From positions 2,294,001-2,358,000 of the forward strand of contig NC_071328.1 of assembly GCF_010183535.1 (NCBI RefSeq): a stretch of 64,000 nt of DNA, in the 5' to 3' direction. The notes below the pieces were generated by a model. The model was not told the origin of the DNA. It ran no database searches and saw only the letters and a program-made list of their open reading frames with translations. Positions 32,244 to 42,087 of this stretch are shown in pieces. Every line of letters starts with the position of its first letter. Position 1 is the stretch's first letter. The stretch is from Caenorhabditis remanei. Lineage: Eukaryota > Nematoda > Chromadorea > Rhabditida > Rhabditidae. The translations under genes and the position numbers were made by a program.

Positions 32244-35200
32244 ATGCATAAAATCCTATGGAACAAGAAGTCAAAACCAATTTTCTTTCGGATTCTCGTC
32301 TACGGTATCCTTTTTCAAATCATTTTCATGTTGTTCGTCTACAAAACTGAAGATCAGAAGGAAGGTTAGTCCCGTAGAGTTTTCTAGGCCATCACTAGCG
32401 AAAGTTAGGCCACCGTGGCAAATGTTTAGTTTTAGAACCACTATTCCATGAATACGACTCCACCAACAACTATATGAATGTCTGTTCCCTGCCGGTTTAT
32501 GATTATTGGCACCCAAGCATAAAATATGAGGTTGTAGATCAAAAATCGATCGATAATTGTCCTACAGAGCCATTGACGGAATTGGTGAATGGGACATGGA
32601 GGATATTGGAGAAGGGGATGAACTGCTCGGCGAGGTAAAAAAATATTGATTGAAAAGTGAAAAATATTTAGTTTTGAGAGCGTGTCACAACGCCATTTTT
32701 AAGTCGAAATGTTTCAAATTTATATTTGTTGTGTAGATCAAATCTAGGGTTACATTTTTGTAGTTGAAAGTTTTTTGATAGCGCTTCACGCTTTTGAGAT
32801 ACGCGCCTTTAAAGATAGTCACCAGAAATACGGCGAGAGCAAGAGTGGGGAGAGACGCAGAGAAGCGAGACACCCTCCTCGTTTCGCATGCTCTCTCGTC
32901 TCCTCCTGCTGGTGGTTGGCTGCAAAGTTTGAGCGTTCATATCTCAAAAGCGTGAGGAGCTATCAAAAAGTTGTCAACTACAAAAATGAAGATCTAGATT
33001 TGGTCTACAAAATAAGCATCAATTCAAATTGATCCGACCACACACTATTTCGATACAAGCCTTCAAAGTTGGGAAATTTTCACATAATTTCTTCAAATTA
33101 AAAAAAACTATCTCCACTTGAGAAATTTTTTAAAACTATTTTCACCAGGTCGTTTCATTTTTTTTATTTCAAGGTGTCTCGGTTTCGAAACGTCCCTCCT
33201 TTCAGATGTCTTTCCACGGCCACCTGGCTGCCACCTGGACCAGTCGAATGCGAATTCGTGGAAGCCGTCTGCTGGGAAGATTCCACTGAAATCTATCGAT
33301 TTTTACACTGCCAAATTATGTAGATCACAACCTAAACCTATAGATCAAAATCTCAACCTTATTTTCAGAAAACCAAAAATACCTCCGAAATTCCCAGAAA
33401 ACCCACCGAATGTCTTCGTGTTCCTCGTTGACTCTTTAAGTACAGGCGCTGCTAAACGGTAAGTGATGCAAGTGCGCTCCACCGGACATCTCAGATTCTC
33501 CAGATCCCTCCCAAAAACCCTCTCCACCTTATCCTCTCGGTTAGAAGCCGTAGAATTCCCGTTTGTGAATAAAATCGGCGAGAATAGCTCGGCTAATAAA
33601 ATGGTTTTGTGGTTCGGTGTGTCTGTGAGTCCTGATGTCTCGATATTAGAAGAATTTAAGGATCATGGTTATATGGTATTCAAGTGGTTACTGTAAGACT
33701 CTAAAATTTTTATCCCAATTTCAGACTTTACATGTAGATGATGAAAATCATCAAAAAGGGTTCAAAGCTCATCATTATTTAAATTTGAATAATGGATTCT
33801 GTCCTAATCAGGTTGAGAACTATTTCAAGGCGTTTTTAGAAGCTTATAAAGGTAGGTCCACGCAAAAAAAGTGTCAAAACCCCAACCAAATCCGACTAAA
33901 TTGGTACCATTCGACTTGTTAAAAAATGCAAAAAATATTAAGCCTAGGTGGGGGTCGAACCCTGGATGCCAGATTACTGGTCTATCTCCTTACCAGGTAG
34001 ACCAGAGGGGCGAAGAGGTGGCGCAGCGGCGAAGATAGTGATGAAGGTGGTGGTGGCGCGCCTCTCTTCCTCCGCCACCACCCTTAACACTATCCTTGCT
34101 GCCGCGCCGCCGGCTCGCTCTCATAGTCTACCTGGTAAGGAGATAGGCCAGTAATCTAAGGATCCGGGGTTCGACCCCCACCTAGTGTAATTATTTTTTG
34201 CATTCTTTAACAATTCAAATGGTACGAGTTTCGTCGGATTTGGATGGGTTTATAGCACTTTTTGACACATTTTGGTATGCAAATTTCGCTTTTTTTTACA
34301 GGACCACCCAAATTTGCATGGCTCTCCCTTACAAAATCCGATGACTCTATACTGAAACTCATCGAAAATAATTTAGAAACGGTAACGCCTAAAGAAAAAA
34401 CTCCTCAAGTCAATCCTCAAGTCAATTTTCAGCTCCAAAACTCATTTTTCATATTCATGGGTGCTCAGGGTACTCAGGGTCTGAACTCGGATTCTGAAAT
34501 TGGTAGTGTGGAGGCAAATAATCCATTTTTATCGATTTCTATCCCAAAACCGTTTCGTCGAAAAAATCCAGCGGTTCTGGAAATAATGAGACAAAACTCG
34601 CGAAAACTTCAGACTCATTTCGATACGAGAGCCACGATTTTGGATATTTTGAAGGCTTGTCAAATTTTGGTGGCCGTGGCCTAGAAATTTCTCTTCCACT
34701 TATTACAGTACCAACCAGCCGACTCCTTCAACAACCGTACTCTTCTGGAAATTTCCGGTGAACGCGGTCACTCATATCTCCGTCGTCAACCATCACTTCC
34801 GAGAACTTGCGGACGTCTTCCGATTCAACCGGAGTACTGTATTTGTCAAGTGGAGAAGGTTCCGGTAGTGGAGTAGGTGGAAAGTGCGCTCTATTGAGAA
34901 TATCACTTTCCTCGTTACAGTGAAAATCTGCGGAATGGATTTGGAAATCTACTCGTAAATCAAATGAACGATTTGTTGGATAGATCAAATTTAACCGCGA
35001 TTTGTGAGAAATTTGAGTTGAGGAAGGTAGATGAGCAAATGCGCTCCAGTGAACTTTTCTATTTGTTTTGAATTCAGACCCTCTCCCTACTACACCATGG
35101 CCATATAAACCCATCCGACACCAATCATTCATATGATCTCACTATTCTTACTGACTTTGCTCAATTCAAGACTATTCTCACGCAAAACAAGAATGTAGAT

Positions 35201-35326
35201 CAAATTTTGTTTGGGAAAATTCTATATGGAGAAGCTGGAGACTGTACAAGCCACCACGACCTATGTATCTGCAAGAACATATCATTTTCGAAAAAGTGGA
35301 TGAGAAATTGGAGTGTTTTTAAATAA
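32244..35326 (+). CDS. DUF229 (sulfatase/phosphatase-fold) protein, degenerate
   Basis: Likely exons: 32244-32364, 32436-32530, 32570-32634, 33206-33319, 33369-33458, 33495-33675, 33725-33851, 34302 to 34654 or 34669, 34709-34864, 34921-35026 and 35078-35326. It begins with a membrane anchor (residues about 13-34). DUF229 signatures follow: CEFVEAVCWE, PNVFVFLVDSLST, FPFVNKIGENSSANK, GYMTLHVDDE, FFIFMGAQG, NPFLSISIP, RTCGRL...CICQ and a Cys-rich end. The usual MGDHG metal-binding motif is MGAQG, so alkaline-phosphatase-type chemistry is probably lost. The exon 3 acceptor must be the weak ACAGAG. No GT donor in exon 9 gives the phase exon 10 needs (one base off), so the gene may be a recent pseudogene or contain a sequence error. 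AATAAA overlaps the stop. Confidence 0.7.
32728..33022. repeat. FB1 foldback repeat, copy 14 (intron 3 of DUF229 gene)
   Basis: Arms TAGTTGAAAGTTTTTTGATAGC and AGCTATCAAAAAGTTGTCAAC; hinge GACGCAGAGAAGCGAGACACC. Confidence 0.85.
33860..34280. repeat. tRNA-derived foldback (TF), full copy in intron 7 of DUF229 gene
   Basis: Left half GGGGGTCGAACCC ... CTTACCAGGTAGACCA; hinge GGTGGCGCGCC; right half GTCTACCTGGTAAGGAGATA ... GGGGTTCGACCCC. Outer ends TTTTTTAACAAGTCGAATGG and ATGGTACGAGTTTCGTCGG are mutually inverted. Confidence 0.85.
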
Positions 35327-35339
35327 AATAATGCTTCAA

Positions 35340-36790
35340 ATGCAATAATTTTTATACCGAAATTCTCAGAAAAGAATGCAAAAATTATTTGGTGCAGGGT
35401 GGGGTCGAACCCTGGATGTGAGATTACTGGTCAGATATTCTACCGGGTACACAGGTGAACCGCGATGTATCCTATATGTGATCGCGCGGTGGCGTATATG
35501 CAGCTAGAAAGAACCAGGGTTGTGTCCTATATGTGTCCATATGGATCCACGCGCGGTCGGCCGAAAACGTGTGGCGCATATGGATCGTATATGGATCGTA
35601 TATGGATCGCATATCAGCATTAATTCTACCAACCGTATTTGATTGATTATTGTATATGAAACACTAGAAAGGCCCAATTCATTGTTGTGATTGTTATATA
35701 ATGCTATCATGTTGTTTCACTTTTATTTTTTCCAACTTGTTCACTTTCCATTTCTCGGACTTATACATTTTCTCCATTTTTCTCGAAGTTCTTTATTTTT
35801 TTTAACAGATAATGGCAATACTTCGTGAAAATTTTAAAACTCCACACAATTTATATAAAAAATGATAAGTTAGTTTGACGGTTATAAAACAATTTTCGAG
35901 CTTTTCTTTGAACTTTGACAGAATATGACACCAGCTGGTATACCCGTCGATGAAAATCGAAGTCCGGTATTTTGACTTTACTTCGGTAGGACAAATACTT
36001 ACCTTCTTACCTTTAAATCCACCTGAAAACTATAATTTCTTATCATAACGAAGTAAAGAAAAACACAAGACTTGGATTTCTCAACATAAAGTGAAACTCA
36101 AAGTTTCTTGAGAAAACGACAAGTTTTCTATTGAAAAAATAAGTCTCCCTAAATTTAATTAACTTTCATTTTATATTTGAAGTTAGCCATTATCTGTTTT
36201 GTGCAAAAAGAATGAAGAAAATCGGTGAAAAACTTCGAGAAACAGAGAAAATGGGCCCGGACTTATAGAAAATATTGTTGCGTCGATTTACGGTAAACAA
36301 CACGCCCAGGCGTCATTCCGGAGTGTCGTTGCGGCGGCCGGCCGCTAGGCTGAAATATGGACCATATATGGAACGTATATGGATACTATATGCGCCCACG
36401 CGCGGCCAGTACACAGAAAAGACGACAGCACATATACGCCGCACGCGCGGTCCACGTTTCATTTGAGGACACATATAGGACGCTATATGCACACTTTCAC
36501 ATATAGGATCCATCGCGGTTCACCTGTGTAGGCTATCGGGGTGCAGCGGCGGCGAGCAGTTGGAGGTTGTGATAAAGGTGGTGGTGGCGGCGGCGCGTCG
36601 CCACCCTGCTCTTCGCCGTCGCCCTGCTTCCATGGTCTACCTGGTAAGGAGATAGACCAGTAATCTTGCATCCGGGGTTCGACCCCCACCTAGGCTTATT
36701 ATTTTTTGCATTTTTTTACAAGTCGAATGGTACCAATTTTGTTGGATTTGGATGGGTTTTTGACACTTTTTGGTATAAAAATTGTGGAAT
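35340..36790. repeat. tRNA-derived foldback (TF), interrupted copy
   Basis: The left half (35340-35447, ending TTCTACCGGG) and the remainder (36531-36790, starting GGCTATCGGGGTGCAGCGGC) join into a standard TF copy once the 1,079-bp insertion and one TA are removed, matching the intact 38,860 copy across the junction. Confidence 0.88.
35450..36528. mobile_element. 1,079-bp TIR element with TA target duplication
   Basis: The terminal inverted repeats are 32 bp with one mismatch, starting CACAGGTGAACCGCGATG and continuing ATCCTATATGTGA. TA flanks both ends (35448-35449 and 36529-36530). Subterminal regions are rich in CATATGGATC and CGCGCGG. An inner inverted pair (AACAGATAATGGC near 35807 and GCCATTATCTGTTTT near 36187) encloses AT-rich DNA. 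No open frame longer than about 70 codons is present, so it is non-autonomous. TA targeting suggests a Tc1/mariner-type mobiliser, but the TIR is not one I recognise. Confidence 0.88.
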
Positions 36791-37000
36791 TTTGACCTAG
36801 ACATAACTGCTATCACGGTGGCCTCGAAGTCCTCGAATCGGTACTTTCAGTTTTTGTTTTGGCACGAGAAATTTCCAGAAAATTTTGTTTTCTAGAAGAA
36901 AAATTGAATAACCGGGTGCCCTCATTCTGTCCCAGCTTCCGGGGAACGCGAAACCAATACCAAATAGTTGTACACTCTTCTAGTTCCTTCTGGAATATAG

Positions 37001-38809
37001 ATGTCATCGACAAATGTTTTCGTTCGATTTTTGATTTTTGGGATTATACTTCAAGTGGTGCTCCTAGTTTTGATCTACAAAAATTCCAAGGCGTTGAGAT
37101 GTAAGTTTAGAGAAAAATTTGAGGGAAACCTTGTTTTTTTTTCAGATTCACTGTCTAATAATCAAACTCAATGTGATGATCTACTGAACGAATGGGATCC
37201 TGAAGTTCCGGTATTATTGATTGATTTGGATTTTTTGGAAAACTTGAAAAATCAGGATTGTCAATGGGATGAGACAAAGAGGGTAAAGGTGAGTAAATGT
37301 AGATTTACGGTGACTTGGGTAGATTTACGTGGATTTAGATTGGAGTCCACGTGAAGGGCAAAGACAGATCGATCATCGACACTACTCGATTCGATGTTGT
37401 GCTTTATAATAGTCCGGATGGAAAAGACTTTTTGGAATTCTATGAAGATGGGAAGAGAATTATTCCAAAGTATTGCCTTTTTCGTGTAAATAAACCAATA
37501 ATTTTGAATTTTCCAGAAGATTCGAGACCCGTCAGGTCGGAAACTTTGAAGTTCCTACAAATATCCAAAGATTTATTGAATTCTACAAAAGATCAAAATT
37601 TGTGGAGTGTCTTGGTCTCGAAATGGACAGGGATACGTCAGAAGTGAGTAAAATGAATAAAAAATACATGAAAAATTGAACAAAAACTGAAATTTCTGTC
37701 TCTAAAAAATAAAAGACTTTGACAGTGTCTCTTGAAGTCAGTTTGACTTGACACATTTTGAATTTATATTCAATTGGTAGATCAAAACTAGCTCTACATT
37801 TTTGTAGTTTACCACTTTTTGATAGCTATTCACGCTTTTGAGATATACGCTTTTAAAGATAGCAAACTAGAAGCAATGAGAGGGAGAGAGGAGGGGAGAA
37901 GACGCAGAGAAGCTGGGCGCCCTCCTCGTTTCGCACGCTCTCTCGCCTCTAATCTTTAACGGCGCGTATCTCGAGACATAGAAGAGCTATCAAAAAATTG
38001 TCAACTTATAAAATGTGAGAAATTTCAAGCTCTATATTTTTGTAGTTAATATCTTTTTCATAGCCCTTCACTCTTTTGAGAAATATTGGTTTTTAGGAAA
38101 TCCAACAAAACGGTACCACTTCCACCAGTATCCTTGCCCGGTTCCGAGATGAACTAATCGATATGGGGATGTACCCTTATTTAAACGGTGGCACACTACT
38201 CGGATGGTATCGTGAATGTACAGTAATCCCACATACCCTCGATTTGGATTTCTCGGTTTTCAAGGAGAACTACAATCCGGAGTACGCGGAGAAAGTATTG
38301 AGGAAGAATGAGTCTGCTTTCGATATGAGGAGAATGCTAGGGAAGGTTAGTGGGGATGGAAAAAATCAATAAATTATCTGAAATTTTTGTAGCTAGAAGA
38401 CTCCCATGAGATCACAGTAGTTTCCAAGGAAGAAGGGCGGCCAGCAATCGATTTATTTGTAATGTATGACTATGTGGAGGATGGAAAAGTGATCTACCGT
38501 TATATTCCTGGGCTAGATAGTGAGAAAATTTTGAAACTTTCAAAAAAGTCATGAATTTCTATTTCAGACGATGGCACAAAATACAGATTCACCCATCTCC
38601 TCCTAGACCCCGCCTGCGCCGCTGAAATGCATGGTCATCTATTTTGGATTCTTTGTAATCCGATAGAACAGTTGAAGCATGAATACGGACCACTTTGGTA
38701 TCGAGACCATCCAACTTCTTATTTTGCATGGAATCATTCGCCAAAGAATATCGTGGTCGCGGGGAACTTCACGGAAGAGGAAATGGAAAAGTATTATCTG
38801 CATTTTTAA
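37001..38809 (+). CDS. F7: fukutin/LicD-like transferase (type II membrane protein)
   Basis: Seven exons: 37001-37100, 37146-37288, 37339-37469, 37517-37643, 38097-38345, 38393-38519 and 38568-38809, giving 372 codons in frame. The anchor is at about residues 8-28 (VRFLIFGIILQVVLLVLIYK). The core has GGTLLGWYRE and HTLDLD near 213-218, with one extra codon in the catalytic exon (249 bp). The tail is HEYGPLWYRDHPTSYFAWNH. It lies 20 kb from the main cluster, beyond the kinases and DUF229 gene, yet keeps the same introns, including an FB1 foldback in intron 4. AATAAA is at about 38831. Predicted glycan-modifying transferase of the secretory pathway. Confidence 0.87.
37776..38048. repeat. FB1 foldback repeat, copy 15 (intron 4 of F7)
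   Basis: Arms TAGTTTACCACTTTTTGATAGC and AGCTATCAAAAAATTGTCAAC; hinge GACGCAGAGAAGCTGGGCGCC. A second partial left arm (TTTTGTAGTTAATATC) precedes exon 5, as in F1 and F5. Confidence 0.85.
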
Positions 38810-38859
38810 CTTGTTAACTCGAAAATTATTAATAAATTGCTTTCAAACGCGCTCCAATC

Positions 38860-39230
38860 GAATAATTTTTACACCAAAATGCTCACAAAAGAATGCAAAA
38901 ATTATTTGGGGTGGGGTGGGGTCGAACCCGGGATGCAAGATTACTGGTCAGATATTCTACCGGGTAGGCTATCGGGGTGCGGCGGCGTCGAGAAAGTAGA
39001 GGTTATGATAAAGGTGGCGGTGGCGGCGCCACGTCGCCACCCTGCTCTTCGCCGTCGCCCTGCTTCCATGGTCTACCTGGTAAGGAAATAGACCAGTAAT
39101 CTGGAATCCGGGGTTCGATTCCCACCTAGGCTTGTAATTTTTTGCATTTTTTAACAAGTCGACTGGTACCAATTTCGTCGGTTTCGGATGGGTTTTTGAT
39201 ACTTTTTGATCATTTTTCGGTTTTTGAAAA
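38860..39230. repeat. tRNA-derived foldback (TF), full copy
   Basis: It lies between the convergent F7 and ShKT gene A. Left half GGGGTCGAACCCGGG ... TTCTACCGGGTAGGCTA; hinge GGCGGCGCCACGTCGCCACC; right half GTCTACCTGGTAAGGAAATA ... GGGGTTCGATTCCC. Confidence 0.85.
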
Positions 39231-39399
39231 GTTTTTTGGAAGAAAAAAAAACACAATATTTGAACCCAATAAAGTTTATTAAGAAAGAGAAAGACCACAT
39301 TTTTTCACAGAATAATCGAAAGACCAAACAAATAAATTAATGAATAAATAAGTTATATCAAAGAGAAGAAGAAGCTCCACATTTCCATATCCTCCAAAA

Positions 39400-42087
39400 T
39401 TATCCAGCAGTGCAGAATCCGCATGTGAGTGGGCACTGGGTGCGCATAAGGCTCAAGTAGGCGGCGTTGGTGCAGAAGGCGCGACGGTTTGGACAGTCCG
39501 AGGTGCCGGTGGCGGCGTTGACTTGATCGACGCAAGTAGAAGAGACAGTGGTGGATGAGGTGCCGGTAGCGGTGACGGTGGAGCTGGAGGTACATCTTCC
39601 ACAAGTTCTTGGGCACTGGACGGTCATTAAGTCGTAGTAGACAGAGTTGGTGCAGAGAGCAGCACGGGCGGCACAGTCGGACACTCCGGTTGTTGGGTTG
39701 ACACGGTCGGCGCAGGTGGCTGAAAATTTTTCGTTTTTCCACGTTAAAAATAATTAAGCGACAAAAAAAAGCTAAGCCAATTAAGAAGCAGAAACAATTA
39801 AGCCTTAAGCAATTAAGCAAGCAGTAAGACAAAGCCACTGCCACTTACTAGTCGACGTGGCGGTGGTATTACACCTGCCGCACGTCACTGGACACTGCAC
39901 AGTCATAATATTGTAATAGACCGCGTTATTGCAGAGAGCGGCACGGGCTGGACAGTCCGAGGTACCCGTGAGAGGGTTAGAACGGTCAGCACAGGTTGTG
40001 CCTGGAATTGTTGATAGGAAGAATAGTAAAAATGAGAAATTTTTCAAAAAATTTTTTTGGGATTTTAATTTTTGGATAACCTTTTTAGGGGTGTACGGCC
40101 TGGATTTTAAAAAATGTACAATTTTTCGAAATTTTTAGCAAAAACAGTCAAAAATCGTATTTAGTCGTCTTTTGGCTGAAAAATTCAAAAAAAATTTCAA
40201 AAAAATCAAAATTAAAATTTGTAAATTTTTTGCGGAAAATACCGTTAGACAACTTTTTTCCATAAAGTTTAATATTTTTGAGGGATATGATAGGTTTGGT
40301 CAAAAAAATTTTTAAGTCAAAATTTTTTACGTTCCCCTAAAAATTGTTTTTCCAAGTTTTTTACATTTTTTGGAAGTTTTTGGGTTTTTTGGGGATCCCG
40401 AATTATTGGAAACTGTGGATTTTTAGGTTTTTGATATAAATAGGGAATTCCAAGCTTTTTAAAATTCTAGGATGTGTTTAGCTCAAAAATATGTGCGAAA
40501 AAGTTTTTTTTTTCATATTTTTTGAGAATTTTCAAAAAAACACCTTGTTTAAGGGTTTTTTGACAAAAAATGGTGCGCAGAAATCAGAATTTAAAAAATA
40601 TATAACATTTGGAAGCTTTGGGGCTCAAAAAATTGCGCGAATTTTTTTTTCAAGCAAATCTTTTATAATGGATTTTTTGACGGAAAATTAAGGATTTTCT
40701 GTAAGTGATTGTTATTAGGTAAAAAAATTCGGGAAAAAAAGTTTTGACTCACTAGTAGAAGTGGTAGTAGACGAAGTGGTGTTGCATCTACCGCAAGTTC
40801 TTGGGCACTGAGCGGTCATGACAGCGTAATAGGTGGAATCATTGCACAAAGCGGCACGAGCTGGACAGTCGGACACTCCAGTGGATGGGTTGACACGATC
40901 GACGCATGAAGTGCTCGTCGAGGTGGTAGAGCACCGTCCGCACGTTCTTGGACACTGTTGGGTCATGACGGCGTAGTAGGTGGCGTCGTTGCAAAGGGCG
41001 GCACGTGCTGGACAGTCAGAGACACCCGTCAACGGGTTAAGACGGTCGACACAAGTGGTCGTGGAGGTTACGGTAGCTGAGGCGGCGGTCGACGTGGAGG
41101 TGACGGTTACGGTGGATCCGTCGGCGTCGACTGTGGTTGGCACGACGGTGGTGGTGACAGCGGGGACGGCTGAAATAAGTAGTGGAATAAGTATAATCAT
41201 GTCATGCCATGAGTGGCAAGGTTTAATTTAGCAATTTGGGTCCCGCCACGATAACTACAGTAACCCAATCACGTATTCTACTGTAACTTTGTCAGTTTTG
41301 ACGCAATTTTTATAAAAAATGCATCATTAGATTTAGCGTTCTGAGACGCTTCGAATGAGTGTAACCATGACTAGCTTTGAAGAAATGTGTGTCCCGCCAC
41401 GATAACTACAGTAACCCAATCACATTTTCTACAGTAACTTTGTGGGTCTTGCTCTAATTGCTACAAAAATTGTACCAATTGAATCACCGTTCTAAGACGT
41501 TTCTAATGAGTATAATTATACCTAGGTTTGAAGAAAATTGGGTCCCGCCACGATAACTACAGTAACCCAATCACGTATTCTACTGTAACTTTGTCAGTTT
41601 TGACGCAATTTTTATAAAAAATGCATCATTAGATTTAGCGTTCTGAGACGCTTCGAATGAGTGTAACCATGACTAGCTTTGAAGAAATGTGTGTCCCGCC
41701 ACGATAACTACAGTAACCCAATCACCTTTTCTACAGTAACTTTGTGGGTCTTGCTCTAATTGCTACAAAAACTGTACCAATAGAATCACCGTTCTAAAAC
41801 GCTTCTAATGAATATAATCATACCTAGGTTTGAAGCAAATTGGGTCCCGCCACGATAACTACAGTAACCCTATTTTAAAAACTTACTGGTTATAGGACAG
41901 CAAAATCCTGCATCCAAATCACAAACTTGTGTTTGACATGTTCCCACGCCGAAGCATGCTGAAAAAAATCGATTTTTTCTCGAAATTTTTTTTTCAACCA
42001 CTTACGTCCTTCAGAAGCGGAGATGTCGCAAGTCTGCGAGTGAGCCAATGCGAAAAGTGCAAAAGAGAAGAAGAGGCGAGTGAACAT
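39400..42087 (-). CDS. ShKT gene A: secreted protein with five ShKT domains
   Basis: Five exons: 42006-42087, 41887-41958, 40753-41169, 39849-40001 and 39400-39719, giving 347 codons. Every intron is phase 1, so the exons are interchangeable modules. A signal peptide (MFTRLFFSFALFALAHS) leads into a Cys-rich segment (CFGVGTCQTQVCDL, CCPIT). A Thr/Val-rich linker follows, then five ShKT domains: two in exon 3, one in exon 4 and two in exon 5. Each follows the pattern CxDxxNPxTGxSDCxxRxxLC...CPxTCGxC, separated by Ser/Thr-rich, probably O-glycosylated linkers. ShKT domains in nematodes occur in secreted and cuticle-associated proteins and enzymes; no venom role is implied. Intron 2 holds a 151-bp tandem array. 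AATAAA is at about 39275-39280 (minus). Confidence 0.88.
41238..41880. repeat. 151-bp tandem array with A-B dimer structure
   Basis: The anchor TCCCGCCACGATAACTACAG begins at 41241, 41392, 41543, 41694 and 41844, a period of 150-151 bp. Monomers 1 and 3 are nearly identical to each other (AATCACGTATTCTACTG, GACGCAATTTTTATAAAAAA). Monomers 2 and 4 are near-identical and of a second type (TCTACAGTAACTTTGTGGGT, TTGCTCTAATTGCTAC). The higher-order period is therefore about 302 bp. The array lies in intron 2 of ShKT gene A. Confidence 0.92.

Larger units (their letters stand above)
35327..37000. other. Intergenic between DUF229 gene and F7
   Basis: It is filled by a tRNA-derived foldback (35340-36790) that is split by a TIR element (35450-36528). 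The last 200 bases before F7 are not repeat-like and hold the putative F7 promoter; they do not show the F3-F5 motif set. Confidence 0.6.

Noticed and set aside
36275..36513. Open frames with Arg/Tyr-rich peptides near 36.3 kb
   Set aside because: They lie within the 1,079-bp TIR element and translate its subterminal ATATGGATC and CGCGCGG repeats on both strands.
41238..41880. CRISPR array
   Set aside because: The regular 151-bp period has no short direct repeat with unique spacers; the whole unit is repeated and the genome is eukaryotic.
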